A DNA stretch of 64,000 bases from CAZCZU01 sp964503475 (GCA_964503475.1 CAZCZU010000003.1:1-64000); one strand, 5' to 3'. Counted from the first letter of the stretch, positions 9,303-18,179 are shown. Numbers and translations: made by a program. Notes: a model not told the origin generated them from the sequence alone.

Positions 9303-10685
9303 ATGGATTATGACATTCTGATCGTGGGTTCCGGTCCTGCCGGCCAGCATGCGGCCTGGCAGGCGGCGCGCATGGGTAAGCGGGCGGCCATCATCGAGCG
9401 CAAGCCGAGCATCGGCGGTGCCGGCCTGCAGACGGGCACCATCCCCAGCAAGGCGCTGCGCGAGGCGGCCTATCTGGTCTCCCGCTCCTGGGCGCACGGC
9501 ATGCGCAGCGCATCCACGTCCGGCACCTCCGGCCATGGCCTGCTGAATGACGCGGTGCGGCGCAAGGATGCGGTGATCGCCGAGCAGGAGTCGGTGATCC
9601 TGAAAAGATTGCTGAAATCCGGCGTGGCCCTGATCCCCGGCGATGCCTCTTTTATCGATGCCCATACGCTGGAGGTCGTCGATGCCAACGGCCAGAGCCG
9701 CCAGCTGACGGCCGAGAAGATCGTCCTGGCCACCGGTTCCCGGCCGCGCCGACCTTCCGATATCCCGTTCGACAAACAGACGGTGCTCGATTCCACCTCG
9801 ATCCTGAAAATCAAACGCTTGCCGAAGAGCCTGGTGGTGATCGGTGGCGGTGTGATCGCCTGTGAATTCGTCTCCATCTTCGCCTCCCTCGGTGTCGAGG
9901 TGACGGTGGTCGATTCGCACGAGCAGCTGCTCGCTTATCTCAGCGAGGATGTGGTCGGCGTGCTGGCCGATGCCTTTGCCGGCATGGGTGTGAACTTCAA
10001 GATGAAGGAGCGGGTCGTCTCGATCCGCAAGACGGAAGATAGCACCGAGACGCTGCTGGAGAGCGGCAAGCGGCTTGAGGCCGATGCCGTGCTCTATGCC
10101 CTGGGCCGCGAGCCCAACTCGGCCGATCTCAATATCGGCAAGGTGGGGCTGGAGCTCGATGGCGGCTGGATCAAGGTGAACGACTCCTTCCAGTCCAGCG
10201 TGCCGCACATCTATGCCGTGGGCGACCTGATCGGCCGCCCGGCGCTGGCCTCCACCGGCATGGCGCAGGGGCGTGCAGCCGTCATTCACGCCTTCTCGGG
10301 CGAGACGCAGGTGATGGCCAAAAATCTGCCGATGGCAATCTACACCATTCCGGAGCTCTCCTGGACCGGCAAGACCGAGAAGGAGGCGAAAGCCGAAGGC
10401 CTCGACTACGTGATCGGGCGCGGCTTCTTCCGCGAGAGCGCCCGTGGCCAGATCATCGGCGAGGCCAACGGCATGCTGAAGCTAATCGTCGACAGGAAGA
10501 GCGAGAAGCTGATCGGCGTACACATCGTCGGCGAGCAGGCCAGCGAGCTGATCCACATCGGCCAGCTGGTGATGAGCTACGACGGCACGGTGCGCGATCT
10601 GGTGGAGAACGTTTTCAACTACCCGACCCTGGCCGAGTGCTACAAGCTGGCAGCACTGGATTGCCTGCAGCGTCTGGAAGGCTAA
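9303..10685 (+). CDS. sthA: SthA-type soluble pyridine nucleotide transhydrogenase / FAD-NAD(P) disulfide-oxidoreductase family protein
   Basis: 460-residue flavoprotein of the lipoamide dehydrogenase superfamily. GSGPAGQHAA at the N terminus binds FAD, GGGVIACEF in the middle binds NAD(P), YAVGDLIG is the second FAD motif, and the dimerisation domain ends near FNYPTLAECYKLAAL, the SthA-style tail. At the usual redox position the sequence reads GGAGLQTGTIPSKALRE, lacking the redox Cys pair of lipoamide dehydrogenases, which fits a transhydrogenase moving hydride between NADPH and NAD+. The AGGAGG ribosome site at 9291-9296 supports ATG 9303. Its place after nifJ suggests a role in balancing pyridine nucleotides. 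Substrate assignment rests on family resemblance. Confidence 0.82.
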   Translation: MDYDILIVGSGPAGQHAAWQAARMGKRAAIIERKPSIGGAGLQTGTIPSKALREAAYLVSRSWAHGMRSASTSGTSGHGLLNDAVRRKDAVIAEQESVILKRLLKSGVALIPGDASFIDAHTLEVVDANGQSRQLTAEKIVLATGSRPRRPSDIPFDKQTVLDSTSILKIKRLPKSLVVIGGGVIACEFVSIFASLGVEVTVVDSHEQLLAYLSEDVVGVLADAFAGMGVNFKMKERVVSIRKTEDSTETLLESGKRLEADAVLYALGREPNSADLNIGKVGLELDGGWIKVNDSFQSSVPHIYAVGDLIGRPALASTGMAQGRAAVIHAFSGETQVMAKNLPMAIYTIPELSWTGKTEKEAKAEGLDYVIGRGFFRESARGQIIGEANGMLKLIVDRKSEKLIGVHIVGEQASELIHIGQLVMSYDGTVRDLVENVFNYPTLAECYKLAALDCLQRLEG

Positions 10686-10752
10686 TCGTTGCGCTTGTCT
10701 CCGGCTTTCGCTTCAATATCGTCAGCAGCGAGTGGAAGGCCGGAGTGATGAG

Positions 10753-11040
10753 ATGAGACGCGATGAAGCCCTGGCGATTCTGAAAAGCCAGCAACCGATA
10801 TTGCAGCGCCGTTTCGGTGTCGAAAAAGTGGGCCTTTTTGGCTCGCTGGCCCGCGATGAGGCGCGTGGCGATAGCGATGTCGATATCGTGGTGCAGATGG
10901 CGCCGGATCTGTTTCAGATGGTGCATGTGAAAGAGGCTCTGGAAGAGGCGTTTCACGCCCCGGTCGATCTGGTGCGCTATCGCGAGCGCATGAACGCCTT
11001 CCTGAAAAAGCGGATCGACGAAGAAGCGATGTATGTCTGA
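10753..11040 (+). CDS. mntA: MNT-type nucleotidyltransferase antitoxin (MntA-like)
   Basis: 95-residue minimal nucleotidyltransferase. The active-site pattern is complete: GLFGSLARDEARGDSDVDI gives the GSxARxxxxxxSDxD metal and nucleotide site, with a further acidic residue in the VDLV strand. Members paired with HEPN proteins act as antitoxins, and in studied cases they AMPylate the HEPN toxin. GGAG lies 8 bases before ATG 10753, which I prefer to an upstream in-frame GTG at 10732. It overlaps the next gene by 8 bases, typical of a translationally coupled toxin-antitoxin pair. Confidence 0.88.
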   Translation: MRRDEALAILKSQQPILQRRFGVEKVGLFGSLARDEARGDSDVDIVVQMAPDLFQMVHVKEALEEAFHAPVDLVRYRERMNAFLKKRIDEEAMYV

Positions 11041-11425
11041 CCGGCTACTGCTGGCGGAAATTCTGAATCAGATTCTGGTCGGCATTGGCCGTATCGAGCG
11101 GCGCTTTTCCGGCATGCAGTCACCCGATGATTTTTTGAAAGATGAGGCCGGCCTCGATCGCCTGGACGGCATCGGTATGATGCTGATCGCCATCGGTGAG
11201 AGCCTGAAGAATTTCGAGCGCGCCGGTGGCGATTCCCTGATGGCTAAACACCCGGAGGTGGACTGGAAGGGCGCCAAGGGCGTGCGCGACTTTTTAAGTC
11301 ACCACTACTTTGATCTGGATGCCGAAGTAGTCTTCCAGATTTGCCGGGACCGAATCCAGGGACTAAGGCAGGCCATCGAGGCTATGCAGCTGGAGCTGCG
11401 CTCAGGAAACGATTTAGAGATTTGA
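11033..11425 (+). CDS. hepT: HEPN-domain toxin (HepT / DUF86)
   Basis: 130-residue, largely alpha-helical HEPN protein. The RNase signature RxxxxHxY is present as RDFLSHHY near residue 88, preceded by the usual IGE and PEVDWKGAKG blocks of DUF86 proteins. HepT toxins cleave RNA and are neutralised by the partner MntA. The start overlaps the mntA end by 8 bases. Just downstream the base composition turns clearly more AT-rich, so the pair sits at the edge of an accessory pocket. Confidence 0.88.
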   Translation: MSDRLLLAEILNQILVGIGRIERRFSGMQSPDDFLKDEAGLDRLDGIGMMLIAIGESLKNFERAGGDSLMAKHPEVDWKGAKGVRDFLSHHYFDLDAEVVFQICRDRIQGLRQAIEAMQLELRSGNDLEI

Positions 11426-11467
11426 GAACTAAAAGGTGGAAGTTTTTATCAAAGGAAAGCAGGCCTT

Positions 11468-11878
11468 TTGAGTGGACGTTCTCAATATAGTATTGACCGG
11501 CAATATTCCGCATTAATGGTGGTTGCAACATTAGGCCCCAGCATTGGTGCAAAAATCGTGTCGGGTGAATCAACGGTTCTTTTGTCGATAACTACGGTTA
11601 TAGGCTTGTGTCTTGGTTGGTTATATGTTTCCAAGCACTCCCTTTTAGGAAAAGTGGAAGGCTTTAGACGGCGTTACCTCATCTCAGCAATATTGATCAA
11701 TGGATCTTTGTTGAGTTCGCATTTGGTACCGGGTGGCGATCATGACGTACTTAGTGAATATGAGTTGGCGGTTGGCCTATATCTTCTCGTGCCCTCGTCT
11801 GTTTTGATGCTTTATTTGCTTCTTTATAGTGGACCGGCAAAGCAAGCTAGAAGAATGTTTTGCAATAAATACACATGA
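11468..11878 (+). CDS. Hypothetical four-helix membrane protein in AT-rich islet
   Basis: A 136-codon frame from TTG 11468. Four hydrophobic stretches are visible: around SALMVVATLGPSIGA, VLLSITTVIGLCLGWLYV, YLISAILINGSLLSS and VGLYLLVPSSVLMLYLLLY. It ends with a basic tail. AAGGA lies 11 bases before TTG; the first ATG in frame is at 11516. Codon and base composition differ from the neighbours (AT-richer), suggesting recent acquisition. No family recognised. Being next to an MNT/HEPN pair does not by itself give a function. Confidence 0.55.
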   Translation: MSGRSQYSIDRQYSALMVVATLGPSIGAKIVSGESTVLLSITTVIGLCLGWLYVSKHSLLGKVEGFRRRYLISAILINGSLLSSHLVPGGDHDVLSEYELAVGLYLLVPSSVLMLYLLLYSGPAKQARRMFCNKYT

Positions 11879-11956
11879 TCATTGCTGAGCGGATTAACCT
11901 TTCCCCAGCTAGTTTGGATAGAGCTTTAATCGTGTGACTCTTTTGACTGTTTTCTT

Positions 11957-12142
11957 TTATGCCATATGCGATCGCTGAGGCTGTCCAAAATAGAAATTCG
12001 ACCAGTTAACATGTAGTTCAGAAAAAAAAATCGCCATCAGTAAGGTTCCAAAGGCAGTTAGATAACTGCCTTCTGAATAATGATCCCAAGCACCAAAGCC
12101 AAAAGGAATCGCAGCAATTGGAGCTAAGAAGCGCAAATACAT
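11957..12142 (-). CDS. Small hypothetical membrane protein
   Basis: A 61-codon frame starting 15 bases after the yciH stop on the same strand. It contains a hydrophobic N-terminal stretch (FLAPIAAIPFGFGAW) and a second one (YLTAFGTLLMAIFFSEL). No good ribosome site is visible, although a TATAAT-like sequence lies just upstream. It is in the AT-rich islet at 11.4-12.15 kb. It may be real, but this is uncertain. Confidence 0.35.
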   Translation of the reverse strand: MYLRFLAPIAAIPFGFGAWDHYSEGSYLTAFGTLLMAIFFSELHVNWSNFYFGQPQRSHMA

Positions 12143-12157
12143 CTTATTATAGAGAGG

Positions 12158-12532
12158 TCAGCCGCCGGCCAGCTTGGCCTTGATGCCCTCTTTTTCGAGG
12201 GCGGCGAGGATCTTCTCGCGGTGATCGCCCTGAATCTCGATGGTGTCGCCCTTCACGGCACCGCCGGTGCCGAGCCCGGCTTTCAGCTTCTTGCACAGCT
12301 CTTTCAGTTTGTCGGCCGGCAGCCCCAGGCCGAAGATGACGGAGACACTCTTGCCGCCGCGCCCCTTCGACTCGCGCTGGATGCGCACCCCCTGTTTGCC
12401 GGGGTTCTTGATTGCGGCCGGCGGGGTAGCCTGCTTCTTGTGCTTGCCCTTGCCCCTGCCGGAGGCCTTATCCATCGCCTTGCCGAGTTGGCCCTGTTCT
12501 GTGGAATAGACGAGTCGTTTGTCGCTGCTCAT
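12158..12532 (-). CDS. yciH: SUI1/eIF1-family translation factor YciH
   Basis: 124-residue protein with a basic N-terminal linker and a C-terminal SUI1 domain. The domain is recognisable by KGRGGKSVSVIFGLGLP, the KLKAGLGTGGAVK block and EIQGDHREKIL. It is the bacterial relative of eIF1, thought to affect start-site fidelity or translation under stress. AGGAG precedes ATG 12532, which I chose over a longer upstream frame. It is divergent from pdhA; the roughly 180-base spacer must hold both promoters. Confidence 0.92.
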   Translation of the reverse strand: MSSDKRLVYSTEQGQLGKAMDKASGRGKGKHKKQATPPAAIKNPGKQGVRIQRESKGRGGKSVSVIFGLGLPADKLKELCKKLKAGLGTGGAVKGDTIEIQGDHREKILAALEKEGIKAKLAGG

Positions 12533-12714
12533 GTCGCTCTCCTGAGGCAGCATAGTATGGAGCCGGAAAATGTGGTCGCAAATGGGTGATCGGTTTAGGT
12601 ATAAAAAACGTCTACAATTGCGAAAGGCCATAGAACGCACAGGGTGGCAATTGGTTGCCCGGTAAATATGGCTTCGGCATCATTCGCCGTCCAATTTTTT
12701 CGACTGAGGTGGCT

Positions 12715-13770
12715 ATGCCTGCGAAGCAGAAAAAAGCGAAAGCGACCGGTCTGGTGCACGAAGGGCGGGAATACTCCGCCGAAACCCTGCATGAGATGCA
12801 CGATTCCATGCTGTTTATCCGGCGCTTCGAAGAGAAGGCCGGGCAGCTCTACGGCCTGAAGAAGATCGGCGGTTTCTGCCATCTGTGTAATGGCCAGGAA
12901 GCGGTCTGTGTCGGTATCGAGCATGCGGCCGATCCGAAAGATTACATGATGACCGGCTACCGCGATCACGGCCATATCCTGGCCCGCGGCGCCGATCCGA
13001 CGGCTGTGATGGCCGAGTTGCTTGGCCGTGCCGGCGGTATCGTCAAGGGCAAGGGCGGCTCGATGCACATGTTCGATGAGAAGCTGAACTTTGCCGGTGG
13101 TAACGGCATCGTCGGCGAGCAGGTGCCGATCGGCCTCGGCTTCGGCTTTGCCTCGTGGTACCGCGACGACAAGCGCGTATCGCTCACCTTCATGGGTGAT
13201 GGCGCTGTGAACCAGGGTGCCGTCTACGAGTCGTTCAACATGGCTTCCCTGTGGAAGCTGCCGGTGGTGTTCGTGGTCGAGAACAACCAGTACGCCATGG
13301 GTACCTCGCTGGATCGCGCCTCGGCGGAGACGCATCTCTTCAAGCGCGGTATCTCTTTCAAGATTCCCGGCATGCAGATCGATGGCATGGATGTGCTCGA
13401 GGTGGAGCGCAAGATGGCTGAGGCGATCGAGCATGCCCGTTCCGGTCAGGGCCCGATCCTGGTCGAGGCGATCACCTACCGTTATCGCGGCCACTCGATG
13501 TCTGATCCTGCCACCTACCGTACCCGCGAAGAGGTGGATGAGTGGCGCACCGGCCGTGATCCGATTGCCCGTCTGCAGCAGCGCATGATCGATGCGGGAC
13601 TGGCCGACGAAGAGTATTTCAAACAGAAAGACAAGGACCTCAAGAAGCAGGTGGCCGAGATCGCCAAGGCGGCCGAGGCGCAGCCGGAGCCGGATGCATC
13701 CGAGCTGTGGACCGATGTCTATAACGACCCGATCGAGGGCGCATACCCCTATCCCGGGAAGGTGGGCTGA
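12715..13770 (+). CDS. pdhA: Pyruvate dehydrogenase E1 component, alpha subunit
   Basis: 351-residue TPP-dependent decarboxylase subunit of the alpha2beta2 E1 type. Visible are FCHLCNGQEAVCVG near the N terminus, GKGGSMHMF and the TPP/Mg motif GDGAVNQGAVYE near residue 161 followed by VVENNQYAMGT. TRWxS-type loop residues appear as RYRGHSMSDPATYR. The start at 12715 follows GAGGTGG; an in-frame upstream start (12655) has no such site. First gene of pdhA-pdhB-pdhC-lpd. With E1 beta it oxidatively decarboxylates pyruvate and acetylates the E2 lipoyl group. Confidence 0.97.
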   Translation: MPAKQKKAKATGLVHEGREYSAETLHEMHDSMLFIRRFEEKAGQLYGLKKIGGFCHLCNGQEAVCVGIEHAADPKDYMMTGYRDHGHILARGADPTAVMAELLGRAGGIVKGKGGSMHMFDEKLNFAGGNGIVGEQVPIGLGFGFASWYRDDKRVSLTFMGDGAVNQGAVYESFNMASLWKLPVVFVVENNQYAMGTSLDRASAETHLFKRGISFKIPGMQIDGMDVLEVERKMAEAIEHARSGQGPILVEAITYRYRGHSMSDPATYRTREEVDEWRTGRDPIARLQQRMIDAGLADEEYFKQKDKDLKKQVAEIAKAAEAQPEPDASELWTDVYNDPIEGAYPYPGKVG

Positions 13771-14750
13771 TGAGCAAGATTACCTATCGCGAGGCACTCA
13801 ACCAGGCCATGTGCGAGGAGATGGAGCGCGATGAGCGCGTCTTCCTCATGGGCGAGGAAGTGGCCGAGTACAACGGCGCCTACAAGGTGAGCCAGGGCAT
13901 GCTCGACAAGTTCGGTTCCAAGCGCGTGGTCGATACGCCGATCACCGAGCTGGGCTTTGCCGGCCTGGGTGTCGGTGCGGCGATGGCCGGACTGCGTCCG
14001 ATCGTCGAGTTTATGACCTGGAACTTCGCCATCCTGGCCCTGGACCAGATCGTCAATGCGGCGGCCAAGATGAAGTACATGTCCGGCGGCCAGTACAGCT
14101 GCCCGATGGTATTCCGTGGCGCCGGCGGTGCCGCGGCCCGTGTGGGTGCCCAGCATTCGCAGTCGCTGGAGAACTGGATGGCCAATGTGCCGGGGCTGAA
14201 GGTGGTGATGCCGTCCAACCCGGCCGATGCCAAGGGGCTGCTCAAAGCCTCGATCCGCGACAACGATACCGTTATTTTCATTGAGAATGAGATCAACTAC
14301 GGCGATATCGACGAAGTGCCGGACGGTGAGTACATCATTCCGCTCGGTAAGGCCGATGTGAAGCGGGCAGGCTCTGATGTGACCCTCGTGGCTCATTCGC
14401 GCATGGTCGGCTATGCCCTGGCAGCGGCCGAGGAGCTGGCCAGGCAGGGGATCGATGCCGAGGTGATCGACCCGCGTACCATTAAGCCTCTTGATGAGGC
14501 GACGATTCTGGCATCGGTGGCCAAGACCAATCGCTGCGTGGTGGTCGAAGAGGGCTGGCGCTTCGCCGGTATCGGTGCCGAGATCTCGGCCCGCATCATG
14601 GAGAAGGGCTTTGATGATCTCGATGCGCCGGTAGCTCGCGTGACCGGTAAGGAAGTGCCGATGGCCTATGCCGCCAATCTCGAGCGCATGACGTTGCCGA
14701 GCGTGGCTGAAATCGTCGAGGCGGCACGCGCCGTCTGCAACAGGAATTAA
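13770..14750 (+). CDS. pdhB: Pyruvate dehydrogenase E1 component, beta subunit
   Basis: 326-residue beta subunit. It starts MSKITYREALNQAMCEEM and carries the conserved GEEVAEYNGAYKVSQG, VDTPITELGFAG and the C-terminal transketolase domain (EVIDPRTIKPLD). The ATG overlaps the pdhA stop by one base (TGATG), so translation is coupled. It forms the E1 heterotetramer with PdhA and supplies part of the TPP pocket. Confidence 0.97.
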   Translation: MSKITYREALNQAMCEEMERDERVFLMGEEVAEYNGAYKVSQGMLDKFGSKRVVDTPITELGFAGLGVGAAMAGLRPIVEFMTWNFAILALDQIVNAAAKMKYMSGGQYSCPMVFRGAGGAAARVGAQHSQSLENWMANVPGLKVVMPSNPADAKGLLKASIRDNDTVIFIENEINYGDIDEVPDGEYIIPLGKADVKRAGSDVTLVAHSRMVGYALAAAEELARQGIDAEVIDPRTIKPLDEATILASVAKTNRCVVVEEGWRFAGIGAEISARIMEKGFDDLDAPVARVTGKEVPMAYAANLERMTLPSVAEIVEAARAVCNRN

Positions 14751-14762
14751 GGGAGTCTCCGG

Positions 14763-16064
14763 ATGCCAATCGACGTACTGATGACGCAGCTGTCGCCGAC
14801 CATGACCGAGGGCAAGATCGCCCGCTGGCTGAAGAAAGAGGGCGATACCCTCTCCAGTGGCGAGGTGATGGCCGAGGTCGAGACCGATAAGGCCACCATG
14901 GAGGTGGAGGTTGTCGACGAGGGTATCCTGCACAAGATCATAGCACCGGAAGGTTCGGTGGTTGCCGTGGGCACCCCGATTGCCGTGATCGCCGAAGAGG
15001 ATGAAGAGGTGCCGGCCGATTATCAGCCGAGCTCGGGTGAAGCACCGGCTGCCGAAGCCGAGGCGCCGAAGAAGGAGGCCGCTCCGGCACCAGCTACACC
15101 CGTACCGCAGGCTGCCCCGGCTCCGCAGGCAGCTCCGGCTCCAGCTCAGGCCCCGCAGACCTCCGATCGCCGTATCAAGGCGAGCCCGCTGGCGCGTCGT
15201 CTGGCCCGCCAGAAGGGAATCAATCTGGCTGCCATCCAGGGTTCCGGCCCCAATGGCCGTATTGTGAAGGCCGATATCGAACGTGCCGGCAAGCGCGGCA
15301 TCAATCTGGGTGTTGGTGCAGGCACCACGCCGCCGACCATTCGGCCGCTGCCGCAGGGCCCGCTGCCTTACCATGAGGACGAGTTCGATCGTATCGAGAA
15401 CAGCATGATGCGCAAGGCGATCGCCCGTCGTCTGACCGAATCGAAGCAGCAGGTGCCGCACTTCTACCTGACCGTGGATGTGGCCATGGATCGCCTGATG
15501 GATCTGCGTGCCCAGCTGAATGAAGCTGCCGACGGCGACTTCAAGCTTTCGGTGAACGATTTCATCATCAAGGGCGTGGCCAAGGCACTGGTGGCCGTGC
15601 CGGATGCCAATGCATCGTGGACCGAGAGCGATACCCTGCGTCACAAGCATGCCCATATCTCCGTGGCCGTGGCCATCGAAGGTGGCCTGATCACGCCGGT
15701 GATTCGCTTTGCCGAGCAGAAGGGTGTGGTCGAGATCTCCACCGAGGTGAAGGAGCTGGCGGCCCGTGCCCGCGAAGGCAAGCTGCAGCCGGATGAGTAT
15801 AGCGGCGGCACCTTCTCGATTTCCAACCTGGGTATGTATGGCATCAAGAAGTTCCAGGCCATCGTCAATCCGCCCGAGGGCGCGATCCTGGCCGTCGGTG
15901 CCACCGAGGAGCGTCCGGAAGTGGAGAATGGCCAGATCGTGGTCAAAAAGATGATGTCCGTGACACTCTCCTGCGACCATCGCGTGGTCGATGGCGCTGT
16001 CGGTGCCCAGTTCCTGGCCGCACTAAAGCAGCAGCTTGAGTGTCCGGCCGGCCTGCTGCTTTAG
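14763..16064 (+). CDS. pdhC: Pyruvate dehydrogenase E2, dihydrolipoamide acetyltransferase
   Basis: 433-residue E2 core. A single lipoyl domain spans about residues 1-80, with the lipoylated Lys in ETDKATME. An Ala/Pro-rich linker runs to about 135. The peripheral-subunit-binding domain starts at KASPLARRLARQKGI. The acetyltransferase domain carries the catalytic DHRVVDG near the C terminus. GGGAG precedes the start. The lipoyl domain is nearly identical to the one on the following lpd gene, implying duplication or gene conversion. It transfers the acetyl group to CoA. Confidence 0.97.
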   Translation: MPIDVLMTQLSPTMTEGKIARWLKKEGDTLSSGEVMAEVETDKATMEVEVVDEGILHKIIAPEGSVVAVGTPIAVIAEEDEEVPADYQPSSGEAPAAEAEAPKKEAAPAPATPVPQAAPAPQAAPAPAQAPQTSDRRIKASPLARRLARQKGINLAAIQGSGPNGRIVKADIERAGKRGINLGVGAGTTPPTIRPLPQGPLPYHEDEFDRIENSMMRKAIARRLTESKQQVPHFYLTVDVAMDRLMDLRAQLNEAADGDFKLSVNDFIIKGVAKALVAVPDANASWTESDTLRHKHAHISVAVAIEGGLITPVIRFAEQKGVVEISTEVKELAARAREGKLQPDEYSGGTFSISNLGMYGIKKFQAIVNPPEGAILAVGATEERPEVENGQIVVKKMMSVTLSCDHRVVDGAVGAQFLAALKQQLECPAGLLL

Positions 16065-16070
16065 TAGAAG

Positions 16071-16110
16071 CTGATGGCCTGGCCTCCTGCCAGGCATCAG
16101 CACGCCGGGG
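16071..16110. repeat. Composite intergenic repeat with bulged hairpin
   Basis: CTGATGGCCTGGC-CTCCT-GCCAGGCATCAG forms a 12-bp stem with one bulged base just after pdhC. It contains the GGCCTCCTGCCA string also found at 9071-9082. No T-run follows, so it is not a classical terminator. Together with 16111-16187 it fills most of the pdhC-lpd spacer. Confidence 0.55.
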
Positions 16111-16187
16111 CAAAACGCGGTTTCGCTCCGGCTTACAAAATCATGCGCTCCGGTGCCTGATTTTGGCGGGCCCTCCATGGCCCGCGG
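16111..16187 (+). repeat. Two-hairpin CTCACAAA element, copy 4 (pdhC-lpd spacer)
   Basis: CAAAACGCGGTTTCGC, CTTAC, stem 1 (AAAATCA with TGATTTT), stem 2 (GCGGGCC 16166-16172 with GGCCCGC 16179-16185). Compared with the 9171-9243 copy, stem 2 differs at paired positions on both arms so that pairing is kept. It is inside the pdh operon and oriented with it. Confidence 0.75.
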
Positions 16188-16330
16188 CTGTTGCTCCTTC
16201 GCACACGGAAGTGCAGCGGCTTCACCTCGTGAAGCTGTAAGTGCTGTAGGAGTGCGCTCTTGCGTAACGATCAAGGCTGAGGGCAGGATGCTCCGAAGCC
16301 GTTTGAACAAAGTTTAAAGAGGGACCCTCC

Positions 16331-18160
16331 ATGCCGATTGATGTATTCATGACCCAGCTCTCCCCGACCATGACCGAGGGCAAGATTGCCCGCTGGCTAA
16401 AGAAAGAGGGCGACGAGCTGGTCTCCGGTGAGGTGATGGCCGAAGTCGAAACCGACAAGGCAACGATGGAGATGGAAGTCGTCGAAGAGGGCGTGCTGCA
16501 CAAGATCATCGCCCCCGAAGGCGCCGTGGTTGCCATGGGTAACCCGATCGCCGTCATCGCCGAAGAGGATGAAGAGGTGCCGGCCGACTACATGCCGGAC
16601 AGCGGTGCCATCGAGGCGCCGGCCGAAGCGGCTGCCGAGACACCGGCGCAGCCGGCCGCGACCCCTGAGCAGGTGGTCGAGCAGCTGGCTACTGCCGCAA
16701 CCGCTACCGGTGAGAGCGACGAGGAAGAAGAGCTTCAGCTGAAGCCGGCCGGTATCTTCAACGAAGATGGCGAGTATGACGTGGTCGTCGTCGGTGCCGG
16801 CCCCGGCGGCTATGTGGCAGCCATTCGTGCTGCACAGCTGGGCCTGAAGGTGGCCTGTGTCGAGTCCACGCATCTGGGCGGCATCTGCCTGAACTGGGGT
16901 TGTATCCCGACCAAGGCGCTGCTGCGCACGGCCGAGATCATCAATGTCATCGAGCATCATGGCGAGGAGCTGGGTATCGGTGTTTCCAAGGCGAAGCCGA
17001 ACCTGGATGCCGCCATCGGCCGTTCGCGCAAGATCGCCGACAAGCTCTCCGGCGGTATCGGCTTCCTGTTCAAGAAGAACAAGATCACCCACATCGAAGG
17101 TTTTGCGAAGTTCGAGGCCGGCAACAAGCTGATGGTCGAGGATAAAGATGGTAAGAGCAGCCAGGTGACGGCCAAGCATGTCATCGTCGCCACCGGTGCC
17201 CGTGCCCGTGCTTTCCCGGGCATGGAGGTCGACGGCGAGGTGGTGATCACCTACAAGAAGGCCTTGTCGATGGAAAAACTGCCGAAGAAGATGGTGGTCA
17301 TCGGTAGTGGTGCCATCGGCATGGAGTTCGCCTACTTCTACAACGCCATGGGTGCCGAGGTGACGGTGCTGGAGGCGGCGGACCAGATCCTGCCGCTGGA
17401 GGATCACGAGATCGCCCGCGTGGTGGAGCGCAGCTTCAAGAAGAACGGCATCAAGGTTGTGACCGGCGCCATGGTCAAGTCGGCCAGGAAAGTGCGCAGC
17501 AAGGGCGTCGTCGAGTACGAAGCCAAGGGTAAGCTGGAGAAAATTGAGGGCGACTGCGTGCTGGTCGCTGTCGGCGTGATCGGCAATACGGAAGAGATTG
17601 GTGCCGAGCACACCAGCATGAAGATCGAGCGTAATACGATCGAGGTGGATGACTGGTTCCGCACCGATCATCCGGGCGTCTATGCCATCGGTGACGTGAT
17701 CGGCGCACCTGCCCTGGCGCATGTGGCCTCGCATGAAGGTATCGTCTGTGTCGAGGCGATTGCCGGTGAGCATCCGCACAAGGTGGATTACGGCAATGTG
17801 CCGGGCTGCACTTACTGCCAGCCGCAGGTCGGCAGTTGTGGAAAGACCGAGAAGCAGTGCAAGGAAGAGGGTGTCCCGGTCAAGATCGGTCGCATGGCCT
17901 ATGCCCCGAACGGCAAGGCGATGGGCCTGGCTGAGACGGAAGGCATGGTGAAGACCATCTTCCACGCTGAGACCGGTGAGCTGCTCGGTGCCCACATTGT
18001 CGGTGCCGAGGCGACAGAGCTGGTGGTGGCCCTGCAGCTGGCCCGCACACTGGAGACCACGGAAGCGGAGCTGATCCATCACATGTTCCCGCACCCGACC
18101 CTCTCCGAGATGATCCACGAATCGGTGCTCGATTCGGAAGGTCGCGCGATTCACATCTGA
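16331..18160 (+). CDS. lpdA: Dihydrolipoyl dehydrogenase (E3) with N-terminal lipoyl domain
   Basis: 609-residue E3. Residues 1-80 are a lipoyl domain (lipoylated Lys in ETDKATME) nearly identical to that of PdhC, followed by an acidic Ala/Pro-rich linker. The flavoprotein part begins at VVVGAGPGGYVAA. The redox disulfide is in GGICLNWGCIPTK, the NAD-binding motif is GSGAIGMEF, and the active-site His-Glu pair is in HPTLSEM near the C terminus. It reoxidises dihydrolipoamide of E2 and reduces NAD+. AGAGGGA lies before the start. It is separated from pdhC by a 266-base repeat-filled spacer but clearly belongs to the same set. Confidence 0.97.
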   Translation: MPIDVFMTQLSPTMTEGKIARWLKKEGDELVSGEVMAEVETDKATMEMEVVEEGVLHKIIAPEGAVVAMGNPIAVIAEEDEEVPADYMPDSGAIEAPAEAAAETPAQPAATPEQVVEQLATAATATGESDEEEELQLKPAGIFNEDGEYDVVVVGAGPGGYVAAIRAAQLGLKVACVESTHLGGICLNWGCIPTKALLRTAEIINVIEHHGEELGIGVSKAKPNLDAAIGRSRKIADKLSGGIGFLFKKNKITHIEGFAKFEAGNKLMVEDKDGKSSQVTAKHVIVATGARARAFPGMEVDGEVVITYKKALSMEKLPKKMVVIGSGAIGMEFAYFYNAMGAEVTVLEAADQILPLEDHEIARVVERSFKKNGIKVVTGAMVKSARKVRSKGVVEYEAKGKLEKIEGDCVLVAVGVIGNTEEIGAEHTSMKIERNTIEVDDWFRTDHPGVYAIGDVIGAPALAHVASHEGIVCVEAIAGEHPHKVDYGNVPGCTYCQPQVGSCGKTEKQCKEEGVPVKIGRMAYAPNGKAMGLAETEGMVKTIFHAETGELLGAHIVGAEATELVVALQLARTLETTEAELIHHMFPHPTLSEMIHESVLDSEGRAIHI

Positions 18161-18179
18161 TCGGACTGATCACGAGACG

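Noticed and set aside
11426..12157. IS element or prophage remnant in the AT-rich islet
   Set aside because: No transposase, integrase or terminal inverted repeats can be seen; only composition differs.
13749..18154. Minus-strand frames of 743 and 585 codons opposite pdhB, pdhC and lpd
   Set aside because: Same reason: shadows of the PDH genes, with repetitive Gly/His/Leu-rich translation.
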